Notes: generated from the sequence alone by a model not told the origin. A DNA stretch of 35,014 bases from Puniceicoccus vermicola (GCF_014230055.1 NZ_JACHVA010000028.1:1-35014); one strand, 5' to 3'; shown: positions 16,049-24,591, numbered from the stretch's first letter. Program-made: numbers and translations.

Positions 16049-16969
16049 ATGTCCTACCACATCGTCAACATCGACTCTCCCCGCTGCAGCATCAGTTGCA
16101 AACACGGTCAGTTGACCTGTACGAACAAAGACGGAAGTCGCCAGCAAGCTCCCATAGAAGATATCGCGGCAATCGTCATAACGAGCTTTTCCGCTCAACT
16201 TCACAGCCACCTATTACTCGAAGCTGCCAAGCACGGAGTTGCTCTTGTCATCTGTGAACGTTTCCAACCAATAAGCCTCCTTCTTCCAGCAAATCGCTCC
16301 ACCGACACCCTTCTGACAAAAGCCGCTCTCAGTCTCGACAAAAAAAAAGTCGATACTCTCTGGAGAAAAACCGTCGATGCGAAGTGTGCAAACCAGGCAT
16401 CGCTCGCAGCTGAAATGGCTCCAAACCATCCAAAGATAGAAACGCTACGAAAAAGAGCTGCAAGCAAAGCGCCCGGAAAAGAAAGCACCTGCGCTCGCTA
16501 CTATTGGGGCATTTATGCCGAATCTCTTCATTTGGAAAATTTCAAACGTGGACGGGAGGAAGGAGGGGCGAACGATCTACTCAACTTCGGCTACGCAGTG
16601 CTCCTTTCTCTTCTCCTTCAGAAACTCTTTGCCTACGGGCTCGACCCCACTCTCGGAATCTCCCATGAAATTCGCGAGCGCTCGACACCGCTGGCCTACG
16701 ATTTGATGGAACCTTTCCGCCCTTGCGTCGATTGGCGGGTGGCAAGATGGCTCCAAGAGGAGACGGGCATGGGTGACTACAGAGTCGATGGCAAGTTCCG
16801 ACGCTACGTGACAGATTTCACTATGGAACGTATCGGATACCTCGGCATCGAGATGGACTTTCGAAACTGTTTGGAATCAGTCGTTCGCAGTTTCCGGCAA
16901 GCGGTCATGACAGGACAAACGCGAACCTATAAACCATGGACTCCCCCCAATTCAAAATGGGCTGGTTAG
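16049..16969 (+). CDS. cas1: Cas1 integrase, type II
   Basis: Cas1 forms the spacer-integration complex with Cas2. It has 306 aa. The N-terminal beta domain is followed by the helical catalytic domain with the metal ligands Glu145 (KESTCARYYWG), His206 (GISHE) and Glu221 (LMEPFRP), positions close to those of other type II Cas1 proteins. The GRFRR-like segment DGKFRRYVTDF is also typical. It starts 4 bp after the cas9 stop and overlaps cas2 by 34 bp, so cas9-cas1-cas2 form one operon. No csn2 or cas4 is present, which fits subtype II-C. An A8 run (about 16341-16348) encodes DKKK. Confidence 0.96.
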   Translation: MSYHIVNIDSPRCSISCKHGQLTCTNKDGSRQQAPIEDIAAIVITSFSAQLHSHLLLEAAKHGVALVICERFQPISLLLPANRSTDTLLTKAALSLDKKKVDTLWRKTVDAKCANQASLAAEMAPNHPKIETLRKRAASKAPGKESTCARYYWGIYAESLHLENFKRGREEGGANDLLNFGYAVLLSLLLQKLFAYGLDPTLGISHEIRERSTPLAYDLMEPFRPCVDWRVARWLQEETGMGDYRVDGKFRRYVTDFTMERIGYLGIEMDFRNCLESVVRSFRQAVMTGQTRTYKPWTPPNSKWAG

Positions 16970-17271
16970 TTGTCGCTTTCGACCTGCCAGTCACTGAAAA
17001 GGAAGCCCGTAAAGCTTACACGGACTTTCGCAAATACCTGTTGCGGGACGGATTCCAAATGATACAGTTCTCAGTGTATGCGAGGCCAATGGTCACCCAC
17101 TCCCGAATGCAGACCCATATTCGACGCGTGGAAAAAGAAATTCCACCCAATGGAAGCGTTAGAGCTTGGTATGTCACCCAAGCTCAGTGGCAACGAAGTC
17201 TCGTCATCTACGGCAAACCAGCCGAAAAACAGCCCGCAGAAGGCCTTCCGGAACAGACAATTTTTTGGTAA
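16936..17271 (+). CDS. cas2: Cas2, type II
   Basis: Structural partner of Cas1 in spacer acquisition, 111 aa with a ferredoxin-like fold. It shows the opening GWLVVAFDLPVTEKEARKAY with the conserved Asp16 after the first strand, then LLRDGFQMIQFSVYARP and VRAWYVTQAQW. The ATG at 16936 lies within the end of cas1; a second ATG at 16957 just before GWL is possible. It ends 6 bp before a hairpin made from an inverted partial CRISPR repeat and 31 bp before the first array repeat. Confidence 0.95.
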   Translation: MDSPQFKMGWLVVAFDLPVTEKEARKAYTDFRKYLLRDGFQMIQFSVYARPMVTHSRMQTHIRRVEKEIPPNGSVRAWYVTQAQWQRSLVIYGKPAEKQPAEGLPEQTIFW

Positions 17272-17277
17272 CCCCTT

Positions 17278-17318
17278 CTTAATCAGCAGACTGGCGAAAG
17301 CCAGTCTGCCGGATTAAG
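17278..17318. repeat. Inverted partial CRISPR repeat forming a hairpin with the cas2-proximal repeat
   Basis: 17278-17295 is the reverse complement of 17300-17318 except for one missing base and one mismatch, separated by a GAAA loop. The right arm includes the first 16 bases of the first array repeat. The left arm is therefore a partial repeat copy in opposite orientation lying between cas2 and the array. No T tract follows on either strand, so it is not a standard terminator. On the crRNA strand it would cap the 3' end of the precursor with a long stem. Confidence 0.8.
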
Positions 17319-17929
17319 CTTTGGATTCAAGGCAAAGCTGGTGCTTACGATTTTAAGGCATTCATCCAAGTCTGCCGGATTAAGCTTTGGATTCAAGGCA
17401 AAGCCAATAATTGCCTATTATGGACCGTAAAGCAAGTCTGCCGGATTAAGCTTTGGATTCAAGGCAAAGCCGCGGCAACGGCTACCTCAGCGCCGCCGCA
17501 GTCTGCCGGATTAAGCTTTGGATTCAAGGCAAAGCGCTCCAGCTCCTCGCGCCGCGGATCATTTTAGTCTGCCGGATTAAGCTTTGGATTCAAGGCAAAG
17601 CCTGGATGTGGGGTTCCAGATGTGGCGGCCAGTCTGCCGGATTAAGCTTTGGATTCAAGGCAAAGCTGAGAGCATGGTCCGCACGTACGACGCCTTAGTC
17701 TGCCGGATTAAGCTTTGGATTCAAGGCAAAGCACGCTAACCTACCGCGCGAAGAGATTCTCAAGTCTGCCGGATTAAGCTTTGGATTCAAGGCAAAGCGG
17801 GTATTCGCCGTTGAAGGGAAAGGTGACGAGTCTGCCGGATTAAGCTTTGGATTCAAGGCAAAGCGTAAAAATTGACGGCAAGATCATCTCTGCAGTCTGC
17901 CGGATTAAGCTTTGGATTCAAGGCAAAGC
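17303..17929 (-). CRISPR. CRISPR array, 10 repeats and 9 spacers, type II-C
   Basis: Ten identical 36-bp repeats start at 17303, 17369, 17435, 17500, 17566, 17631, 17697, 17763, 17829 and 17894. Each reads AGTCTGCCGGATTAAG at its left end and ends in CAAGGCAAAGC on the plus strand. Spacers are 29 or 30 bp and all different. On the minus strand the repeat starts GCTTTGCCTTGAATCC, which pairs with the tracrRNA, so crRNAs are read from the minus strand toward cas2. GCTTTG and CAAAGC within the repeat can form a small hairpin. No repeat is degenerate at either end. The right end is 5 bp from the stop of a chromosomal gene, so there is no ordinary leader. I saw no spacer match elsewhere in this window. 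Confidence 0.98.
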
Positions 17930-17934
17930 CGCCT

Positions 17935-18594
17935 TCACCTGGCCGCCTCATCCATCATTGCCTCGCCATCCTCCAAGGATTCGGTCAACCATCGCAGGTG
18001 TTCGATCATCCGATCGACCCGAGCCAGTGTTCCAGCCCCGGAGAGAAGGCCCAGCTCCCGGTAGCTCATGCGCCCTTTGACCAATAGAATCGTTCCGGTG
18101 GTGGATCCGAGGTCCTTCAAAATCCGCTCGCACATGCTCGAAGTGATTTTCTCCGAGATCCAATCGGGCCGGTTGGTGGTGATGGTGATCCGCTTGTTAA
18201 ATTCTTTCGTCGGGCCATTGACCTTGATCAACTTCTTAAACTCGCTCCGCTCCAGACGATTCATCCCCTTCTTCGAGCGAATCAAGAGAATGCAATCTTC
18301 GCGCAGCGCCGTCTGCAGGTGAACCGCCGTTTCGGAATGACGGGAATCTTTCAGCCCAGCCGACATGGTCTGCACGCTCATCTCACGCTCGTCCCACTTC
18401 CCGTAGACACTCGGAGATGCCTTAAACAGGCCAAAGCCCTTGGCCTCGGGCTGCGTGACCTCGAGATCATAATTCTCTGCCAAAAATTCGAAGTTCTTCT
18501 GAATCGACCGCCAAGAGCCTCGATTCAGAAAAAAACCAATTAGGATGACGGCCAAAACCAAAAGAACCACCCAAACGACGATTTCCAATTCCAT
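17935..18594 (-). CDS. Membrane-anchored hypothetical protein
   Basis: This 219-residue protein has one N-terminal transmembrane helix (about residues 4-24, VVWVVLLVLAVILIGFFL) followed by NRGSWRS, so the remainder is probably cytoplasmic. The soluble part (35-219) is mixed alpha/beta with no motif I recognise. It ends with an acidic helical segment (RWLTESLEDGEAMMDEA). Its stop codon lies 5 bp from the outermost CRISPR repeat. Because it is on the crRNA strand, its transcript could run straight into the array and serve as a source of pre-crRNA. It is divergent from pyrF with 143 bp between the starts. Confidence 0.7.
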   Translation of the reverse strand: MELEIVVWVVLLVLAVILIGFFLNRGSWRSIQKNFEFLAENYDLEVTQPEAKGFGLFKASPSVYGKWDEREMSVQTMSAGLKDSRHSETAVHLQTALREDCILLIRSKKGMNRLERSEFKKLIKVNGPTKEFNKRITITTNRPDWISEKITSSMCERILKDLGSTTGTILLVKGRMSYRELGLLSGAGTLARVDRMIEHLRWLTESLEDGEAMMDEAAR

Positions 18595-18737
18595 GAAAAC
18601 TTACTAGCTCCCCTCGAAGAACGATACGAGGAGAATCGGCGCCCTGAAAAAAGTCGGCAGATTGTTCGAAATTGGACGGATTCAAGCTGACAATCCCCTT
18701 GCCAGTGATCCGGCCGAAATGGATTCTAAAAAACAGA

Positions 18738-19469
18738 ATGAGCAACGACCCAACAGCCGCTACCAAAAACCTGTGCGACATCATCGTCGCCCTCGATGTC
18801 CCTGCCAAAGAGGAGGCCACCCACATCCTCGATCGACTCGAGGACCGACCCAAGTGCGTCAAGATTGGCCTCCAACTCTTCACCCGCTACGGCCCAAGTC
18901 TGGTCGAAGCCATCGCTTCGCGCGGATGTAAGATCTTCCTCGACCTCAAGCTCCACGACATTCCCAACACCGTCGCCCACGCGATTGAGAGTCTCGCCCA
19001 TCTTCCAATTGAATTGTTGACCATCCACGGACTGGGAGGCCCGGCCATGATTCGCGCCGCCGCCGAAGCCCGCGACCGCACGGGTTCATCCATGAAGATT
19101 CTCGCAGTGACGATTCTTACTTCGATGGATGAGGAACAGATGAGCGCCGTCGGTCTCCAGGACTCCCCGAAAGAGGGAGCCAAACGTCTGGCCAAGATGG
19201 CTCTCGCAGCCGGCGCGGACGGTATCGTCTGCTCGGCCCTCGAGGTCGAGACGATGCGCGAAGAATTTGGCCCGGAGCCGATCCTCGTCGTCCCCGGCAT
19301 TCGACCTTCGGGTTTTGAGAAAGGTGACCAAAAGCGGGTCATGACCCCAGGTGAAGCCGCCAAAGCGGGCTCCACCCACTTGGTCATCGGCCGTCCCATC
19401 GTCAAAGCTGCCGATCCGGTCCTCGTTTACGACCAGATCACGGAAGAAATCGCCGCCACAACCAAATAG
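18738..19469 (+). CDS. pyrF: Orotidine 5'-phosphate decarboxylase
   Basis: PyrF converts OMP to UMP, the last step of de novo pyrimidine synthesis. It has 243 aa and a TIM barrel. Motifs are IIVALDVPAKEEA, VKIGLQLFTRYGP, the catalytic FLDLKLHDIPNTV with the Asp-Lys-Asp set, LLTIHGLGG, VTILTSMDEEQM, ADGIVCSA and PGIRP followed by GDQKRVMTPGEA and VIGRPIVKAADP. The open frame extends to a TTG at 18672, but the ATG at 18738 precedes the conserved domain directly. ispD begins 4 bp after its stop, giving a pyrF-ispD-ispF transcription unit. Confidence 0.96.
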   Translation: MSNDPTAATKNLCDIIVALDVPAKEEATHILDRLEDRPKCVKIGLQLFTRYGPSLVEAIASRGCKIFLDLKLHDIPNTVAHAIESLAHLPIELLTIHGLGGPAMIRAAAEARDRTGSSMKILAVTILTSMDEEQMSAVGLQDSPKEGAKRLAKMALAAGADGIVCSALEVETMREEFGPEPILVVPGIRPSGFEKGDQKRVMTPGEAAKAGSTHLVIGRPIVKAADPVLVYDQITEEIAATTK

Positions 19470-19473
19470 AAAT

Positions 19474-20253
19474 ATGATGCCGTCCCACAGTCGGCCCTTG
19501 GGAAGTGCCCGTCCCTCCGGAGTCCGCGCCATTCTTCTCGCTGCCGGAAAAGGCACTCGGATGAAAGGTGCGGTCGACGACAAGATTCTTGTGCCCATCG
19601 AGGGCAAAAGCAGTTTTCGCCGCAGTTTCGACACTTTTCTCTCCAGTGCGATTTTCGACGGCATCGTCGTCGTTTACCGCGATCTCGAGCAGAAGGAAAG
19701 ACTAGCTGCTGAGCTCGCTGACACTTCCGCTGACGGCGATCTCCCTCCGGTCAAGTGGGCCCAGGGCGGATCGCTCCGTCAGGACTCCGTCTTCGAAGGG
19801 CTCGCCACTGCCGGAATCGACACCGAGTACGCCTTCATCCACGACTGCGCTCGTCCCCTCGTCAAAGCCGAGGATATTGAGCGTCTGTTCGAGCGGGTCG
19901 TTCAGGATAAAGCCGCCTCGCTGGCACGTCCGGTCACCGACACGATCAAACGGGTAAACCGTCGCCGGACGAATTCCCGCAAATGCGTGCTTAAGGAGAT
20001 CGACCGCCGCGGATGCTGGTCAATGGAAACTCCGCAAGCCTTCGAGTATAACCTGATCTTCGACGCCTACCAGAAAGCACGGCAAGATACCGTGGTCTAT
20101 ACGGACGACACTTCCGTCGCTTCCGCAGCAGGGGTCAGAATCACTCTCGTCGAACCCTCATTTCCCAATCCCAAGATCACCCGTCCTGGGGATTTGGCTC
20201 TGGCCGCCTTCCTCGTTCGCAACCCGGATTTGATCCAAAAGGAGCCGGAATGA
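19474..20253 (+). CDS. ispD: 2-C-methyl-D-erythritol 4-phosphate cytidylyltransferase
   Basis: IspD transfers CMP from CTP to methylerythritol phosphate in the non-mevalonate isoprenoid pathway. It has 259 aa. Motifs are AILLAAGKGTRM (nucleotide binding with Lys and Arg), KWAQGGSLRQDSVFEGL, FIHDCARPLV, ARPVTDTIKRV and the C-terminal METPQAFEYNLI and YTDDTSVASAAG. About 18 residues precede the usual family start. A second ATG follows immediately at 19477. It overlaps ispF by four bases (ATGA), implying translational coupling. Confidence 0.95.
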   Translation: MMPSHSRPLGSARPSGVRAILLAAGKGTRMKGAVDDKILVPIEGKSSFRRSFDTFLSSAIFDGIVVVYRDLEQKERLAAELADTSADGDLPPVKWAQGGSLRQDSVFEGLATAGIDTEYAFIHDCARPLVKAEDIERLFERVVQDKAASLARPVTDTIKRVNRRRTNSRKCVLKEIDRRGCWSMETPQAFEYNLIFDAYQKARQDTVVYTDDTSVASAAGVRITLVEPSFPNPKITRPGDLALAAFLVRNPDLIQKEPE

Positions 20254-20738
20254 GTCTCCCCCCATTTCGCACAGGCCTCGCCTACGACGTCCACCGGTTC
20301 GCTCCAGAGCGCCCACTGGTTCTGGGCGGTGTCACCATTCCCGACGCTCCGGGCCTCGACGGGCATTCGGACGCTGACTGCCTGACCCACGCGGCCAGTG
20401 ACGCCATCCTCGGCGCCCTCGCCCTCCCGGATATCGGCTTCCACTTCCCCCCCGGCGATCCTTCCTGCCTCAATATCGACAGCCAGAAGATCCTCGCCTT
20501 TGCGGCGGAAAAGGCCGCGGAGCTCGGATACAAAATTGGCAATCTCGACGTCATGATCATCGCCGAGAAACCCAAGATCAGCCCCTGGACCGGAAAGATG
20601 CGCGAGCGCCTCGCCGCAACCCTCGGGATCGGAACCGACCAAGTCGGCATTAAGGCCACGACCAACGAGGGCCTCGGCTCAATCGGCCGCGGCGAGGGTA
20701 TTTCCGCCATGGCGACGGTGCTGCTGTATCGGGAGTAG
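20250..20738 (+). CDS. ispF: 2-C-methyl-D-erythritol 2,4-cyclodiphosphate synthase
   Basis: IspF forms the cyclic diphosphate with release of CMP, two steps after IspD. It has 162 aa and is normally a trimer. The zinc ligands are visible in GLAYDVHRF (Asp and His) and near GHSDADCLTHAASDAILGAL (His). IGFHFPPGD and KATTNEGLGSIGRGEGI, the cytidine- and diphosphate-binding stretches, are intact. Its ATG overlaps the ispD stop and is preceded by GGAG, one of the few good ribosome binding sites in the window. IspE is not in this window. Confidence 0.97.
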   Translation: MSLPPFRTGLAYDVHRFAPERPLVLGGVTIPDAPGLDGHSDADCLTHAASDAILGALALPDIGFHFPPGDPSCLNIDSQKILAFAAEKAAELGYKIGNLDVMIIAEKPKISPWTGKMRERLAATLGIGTDQVGIKATTNEGLGSIGRGEGISAMATVLLYRE

Positions 20739-20837
20739 AAGCGGGAGAGCAGACCGCGACGGATCCGAATTTCCTGAACAGATGCGTTGTCCCAAGACGC
20801 CCCATAGCCCACCACAAAACTACCAACTCAGACCTCG

Positions 20838-21209
20838 ATGAAAATCAACGAAATCGCCTTCACTTGCTATCCCGTAACCGACATGAAACGCTCCCGCGCC
20901 TTTTACGAAGGGGTTCTTGGGTTAACCGTTACCATGGACAGCGAAACGGAAGGTGCTCATTGGGTCGAGTTCGACATTGGCTCGGGAACGCTGGCGATCG
21001 GTAGGGCCCCCGGCATGGTTCCCAGTGAAAACGGCGGTTCGGTAGGCCTCGAGGTCGATGATTTCGATGCAGCGATCGCCGAACTCAAGGATGCTGGCGT
21101 AGAAATCCACTTCGGCCCCATCGAAACACCCGTATGCTTCATGGCATTTGTCAGAGATCCCGACGGGAATTCTGTGGGAATTCACAAGCGCAAGCCAGGT
21201 CACTCTTGA
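20838..21209 (+). CDS. VOC-superfamily (glyoxalase-like) protein
   Basis: A 123-residue single VOC domain with paired beta-alpha-beta-beta-beta modules: IAFTCYPVTDMKRSRAFYEGVLGL, WVEFDIGSGTLAIG, GLEVDDFDAAIAELKDAGV and AFVRDPDGNSVGIHKR. Members include glyoxalases, bleomycin-resistance-like binding proteins and dioxygenases. The usual final metal ligand (Glu after DPDGN) is replaced by Val in NSVGIHK, so metal-dependent catalysis is doubtful here. It is a stand-alone gene. The substrate is unknown. Confidence 0.88.
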   Translation: MKINEIAFTCYPVTDMKRSRAFYEGVLGLTVTMDSETEGAHWVEFDIGSGTLAIGRAPGMVPSENGGSVGLEVDDFDAAIAELKDAGVEIHFGPIETPVCFMAFVRDPDGNSVGIHKRKPGHS

Positions 21210-21312
21210 CCGAGCCTCGCAGGATCGAGAGCCGACGATCCCCTACCCTGCGGTTGATTCCTAAACGCTTCGCAAAGGTCTCGGGAGCGGTTCGACGTTT
21301 CTCACCTTACGA

Positions 21313-22272
21313 TCATTCGCTTGGCGCAGCAATCTGCGAGGGGTTCACCCCTTCCCGTAGCTCGATCGTTGCGAGCACCTTCGGCACATACATCCGGGTT
21401 TCCGAGGGCAACACGGCGGCGATGCCATTAAAGTCAGTCGCCGATTGCTCCCGCATTAATCGCCGCACCCGGCCCTCCCCCGCGTTGTAAGCGGCAAAGA
21501 CAAGCGGCCAGGATTCGAAACGCCCGTAGAGGTAACGCAAATACTTCGCTGCGGCCGAGGCACTTTTCGAGGCGTTGACTCGCTCATCGTCGGGCGTCAC
21601 CTCCAGCCCCATCCATTCCGCCGTCGCTGGCATGAACTGGAAAAGGCCCTTTGCACCGACAGGACTGATCGCTTCCGGATCGAAGGAGGACTCCACCTCG
21701 GCCAGCCAAATGAGCTCGGTCGGCACGCCTTTCTCGGCGAATTTGCCTTTGACCAAAGGCAGCAACCCCGGCGCGGGCTGAGGTGCCTGACGCTCCGCGA
21801 TCCGGTGCCTCCAAACTCTCAGGTCCATGACGTAGTCGTCCCGAAACTCCTCCACCTGCTCGGGGGTCGGTTGCGTCTCGGATTGTTCGACGACCTCGGC
21901 CGCTTCCTGTCGCGACCAATTGGCAACCACGGCATAATCGTATCGCTGGAGCAGCCAAGCCACATAATGACGACCATTCTCGGTCTGAGACAGGGCCAAC
22001 ATCATTTGCGGGATCATCGCCTCGAAGCTCGCCAAGTCGTCGAGTTGATTGGACTCCAGGGCGGTCTGCAATTGTGTCGCCAATCCCTGCAATTCATCCG
22101 GCGTGAAGGCGAGGTCGGGCAACTCTCCGTTTTGCCAAGCCTGCCCCATATCCAAAGCCAAATCGACGACTTGATCGACCTGCTCACGGGAAATCTCGGG
22201 GGTCTGGCCGAGAAGAGAAAGGGAAGACAGGGAAAAAAATGAAAGCCCGAGGGCGCGAATTCCAAAAATCAT
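21313..22272 (-). CDS. Membrane-bound or periplasmic lytic transglycosylase
   Basis: Cleaves peptidoglycan glycan strands to 1,6-anhydro products. Predicted 319 aa. It has an N-terminal signal peptide (GIRALGLSFFSLSSLSLLG), a helical linker domain of about 150 residues, then an SLT domain: VPTELIWLAEVESSFDP with catalytic Glu194, PVGAKGLFQFMPATAEWMGL, and AAYNAGEGRV near 270. The C terminus (PSETRMYVPKVLATI) is standard for Slt/MltD-like enzymes; no LysM repeats follow. The open frame extends upstream through unrelated sequence overlapping the divergent gene at 22379, so the ATG before the signal peptide is chosen. Confidence 0.9.
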   Translation of the reverse strand: MIFGIRALGLSFFSLSSLSLLGQTPEISREQVDQVVDLALDMGQAWQNGELPDLAFTPDELQGLATQLQTALESNQLDDLASFEAMIPQMMLALSQTENGRHYVAWLLQRYDYAVVANWSRQEAAEVVEQSETQPTPEQVEEFRDDYVMDLRVWRHRIAERQAPQPAPGLLPLVKGKFAEKGVPTELIWLAEVESSFDPEAISPVGAKGLFQFMPATAEWMGLEVTPDDERVNASKSASAAAKYLRYLYGRFESWPLVFAAYNAGEGRVRRLMREQSATDFNGIAAVLPSETRMYVPKVLATIELREGVNPSQIAAPSE

Positions 22273-22378
22273 GCCGTGAACAAGCACTTTGGCTCGAAAA
22301 TAGCAAGAGAGTCGAGCGAGGTGATGCATAAGATTCTTGTAATCAAGAGCAAACACCTCTCTCCTCAAATTTCTGTTC

Positions 22379-24493
22379 ATGAATCCAACCTCTGAAATCC
22401 AGGATCTCGCCCGCAAAGTCGAAGAACAACTATCCGCCCGCCGCGTGGTTCTGACCATGGGGGGCGAGCCGACTTACATCCCCCATCAACCGCGGGGCGC
22501 CGAGTGGAACTTGGAGGCGATGGGCCCCGAAAAGTTGAACTACGCCCACAAGATGGCCTCCAATCTCCTCGAAGATGAGTGCCCCGGCGCCGTAGCACTC
22601 CAAGTCTTCGGCAAGTGGTATCCGGGCGAACCTCTCCCCCGATGGAATGTCGTCCTCCTCGACAATCCCGGCGATGTCCTCTGGCCCAATCGCGATACCC
22701 TACTCCTCTCCAAGCGCGACGGACGCAACCACTCACGCGATGCGACCAGACTGGCCAAAAAAGTCGCCGAAAAGCTGGGACTTTCCGACTTTCTCATGCC
22801 GGCCCGCAATCCCTCTGCCCCCAAGCGTAACACTTGCGGATGGGTCCTCCCCCTCGATTTCGTCGAAGAGGAATGGACTTCCGAAAAATGGCCTTGGTCG
22901 AAGGAAAACCCCATCCCTCTCTTCGCCGGAGATTCGCAGATCGGCCTCCGCCTGCCCTTGGGAGACCTTCCCGAGGATGCCCTCCGACGCGCCTTGACCG
23001 TCGAATGCATCGACGGTGCGATCCACCTCTTCATCCCGCCCTTGGAATGGGCCGGCTTCCGCAAGCTGATTTCCTTCTTCTCCGAAACCGTAGAGGAGAA
23101 CAACCTCACTGACATCATCCTTTGTGGATACGGTCCCAGCGGAGCCCCCGAAACCGTCCGCACCTTCGGTCTCGCCGCTGATCCCGGCGTCTTGGAGATC
23201 AATCTCCCCGCCTGCACGGACTGGGTCTCCTACCGGCACAATCTTCTGGCCGCCGACACGGCCGCCCGCAAAGCGGGTCTCACAACCACCCGACTGCAAC
23301 TCAATGGCGGAGTCAACGGAACCGGGGGAGGATCCCACCTCGCCTTCGGGGGCACTTCCATCGAGACCAACCCCTTCCTCGAGCGCCCCAACCGCATCGC
23401 ATCCATTCTCCGCTACTGGCAACACCACCCCGTCCTGTCCTACGCATTTTCCGGGCAGTATGTCGGCCCCGGATGTCAGGCACCGCGATTCGATGAGGGC
23501 CCCACCCACAGTCTCTACGAGACCGAGGTCGCCTGCGAAGGAATGGAGTCGATTCGCGGATCTTTTGACCCCTTCTGGATCGATCAGTTCCTCCACAATC
23601 TGATGACCGATGCCTCGGGCAACACCCACCGGGCGGAATTGTGCTTCGATAAATTCTACAACCCGACGGCCCCCAACGGCTGCATCGGCATTATCGAATT
23701 CCGAGCCTTTGAAACGCTTCCCGACACGGACTTGATGGCGACCGTATCGCTCCTGATCCGCACCATCATCGCCCGCCTCGTCAAACGACCTTTCGGGAGA
23801 CGGCTTCGCCGCATGGGAAAACAACTCCACGACTATTTCTTCCTGCCATCCTGGCTCTGGGAGGATTTGCAGGAGGTCTGTGAAGATTTGACCAAAGCCG
23901 GGTTCCCCTTCGACCCGGAATGGCTGCGCCCAGTCTTCGAATTCCGGTTTCCCGAACGCGGAAAGATGGAAGTTTCCGGTGGAGACCTCATTCTTCGCCA
24001 AGCCTTGGAATCCTACCCTCTGATGGCCGAGGAATCACAAGGTCTCTCGACCGTCCGCAAGGTCGACAACTCTACGGATCGACTCGAAATCCTTCTGCCG
24101 GATCACAGCGTCCTCGAAAAAGGCTACCTCTTGGTCAATGGAATCGAGATGCCGTTTACGAAGCATAGCGCCGGGATGGTCTGCGGGCTCCGCTACAAAT
24201 GCGCAAGCGCTCACCCTGCCCTCCATCCAAACGTTCCGATCCAGTCGCCTCTTCTCTTCGAGTGGGTCGATCAGAAAACGGGCAAGGTTGCAACCGCCGC
24301 CCGCTACCACCACTGGCACCCAACCCAACCAGTTTACGACGGCTTCCCCACTTCGGAAGAAGAGGCCGAACAGCGCCGCAAAGATCGGTGGATCCCCGCC
24401 CCCGAGAGGGAAGGACTCATCGCTCGAGGACGTCCACCACGGACTTCGCCCGAGTTCAAGGTCACCGTCGATCTTCGTCGCCAGCAATTCTAA
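22379..24493 (+). CDS. Stand-alone DUF2126 protein
   Basis: A 704-residue protein matching the DUF2126 region usually found at the C-terminal end of much longer proteins that begin with a transglutaminase-like domain. Recognisable stretches are VVLTMGGEPTYIP, GAEWNLEAMGP, FGKWYPGEPLPRW, LEINLPACTDW, LNGGVNGTGGGSHLAFGG, RYWQHHPVLSYAFSG and IEFRAFETLPD. The GGE, NGG-GTGGG and HPVLSY motifs suggest a nucleotide-dependent ligase-like fold similar to glutamine synthetase or glutamate-cysteine ligase; this is an inference. No transglutaminase domain precedes it here, because the start lies directly before the DUF and a divergent gene occupies the upstream DNA. No partner genes (ATP-grasp, alpha-E) are adjacent. 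Confidence 0.85.
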   Translation: MNPTSEIQDLARKVEEQLSARRVVLTMGGEPTYIPHQPRGAEWNLEAMGPEKLNYAHKMASNLLEDECPGAVALQVFGKWYPGEPLPRWNVVLLDNPGDVLWPNRDTLLLSKRDGRNHSRDATRLAKKVAEKLGLSDFLMPARNPSAPKRNTCGWVLPLDFVEEEWTSEKWPWSKENPIPLFAGDSQIGLRLPLGDLPEDALRRALTVECIDGAIHLFIPPLEWAGFRKLISFFSETVEENNLTDIILCGYGPSGAPETVRTFGLAADPGVLEINLPACTDWVSYRHNLLAADTAARKAGLTTTRLQLNGGVNGTGGGSHLAFGGTSIETNPFLERPNRIASILRYWQHHPVLSYAFSGQYVGPGCQAPRFDEGPTHSLYETEVACEGMESIRGSFDPFWIDQFLHNLMTDASGNTHRAELCFDKFYNPTAPNGCIGIIEFRAFETLPDTDLMATVSLLIRTIIARLVKRPFGRRLRRMGKQLHDYFFLPSWLWEDLQEVCEDLTKAGFPFDPEWLRPVFEFRFPERGKMEVSGGDLILRQALESYPLMAEESQGLSTVRKVDNSTDRLEILLPDHSVLEKGYLLVNGIEMPFTKHSAGMVCGLRYKCASAHPALHPNVPIQSPLLFEWVDQKTGKVATAARYHHWHPTQPVYDGFPTSEEEAEQRRKDRWIPAPEREGLIARGRPPRTSPEFKVTVDLRRQQF

Positions 24494-24591
24494 GAGCCTT
24501 CCAAGCTTTCTCAAATCTCGGCGGGAAAGCCCACCCCCTGTCCGACAACGAATATTGCCAGGGTGACTGTTGAGCGACTAGGTTTCCTTCT

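Noticed and set aside
17453-18080. Frames within the CRISPR array giving repeated peptides
   Set aside because: They arise from the repeats themselves.
22733-24001. 422-codon minus-strand frame opposite the DUF2126 gene
   Set aside because: Antisense shadow; the plus-strand protein has clear family motifs throughout.
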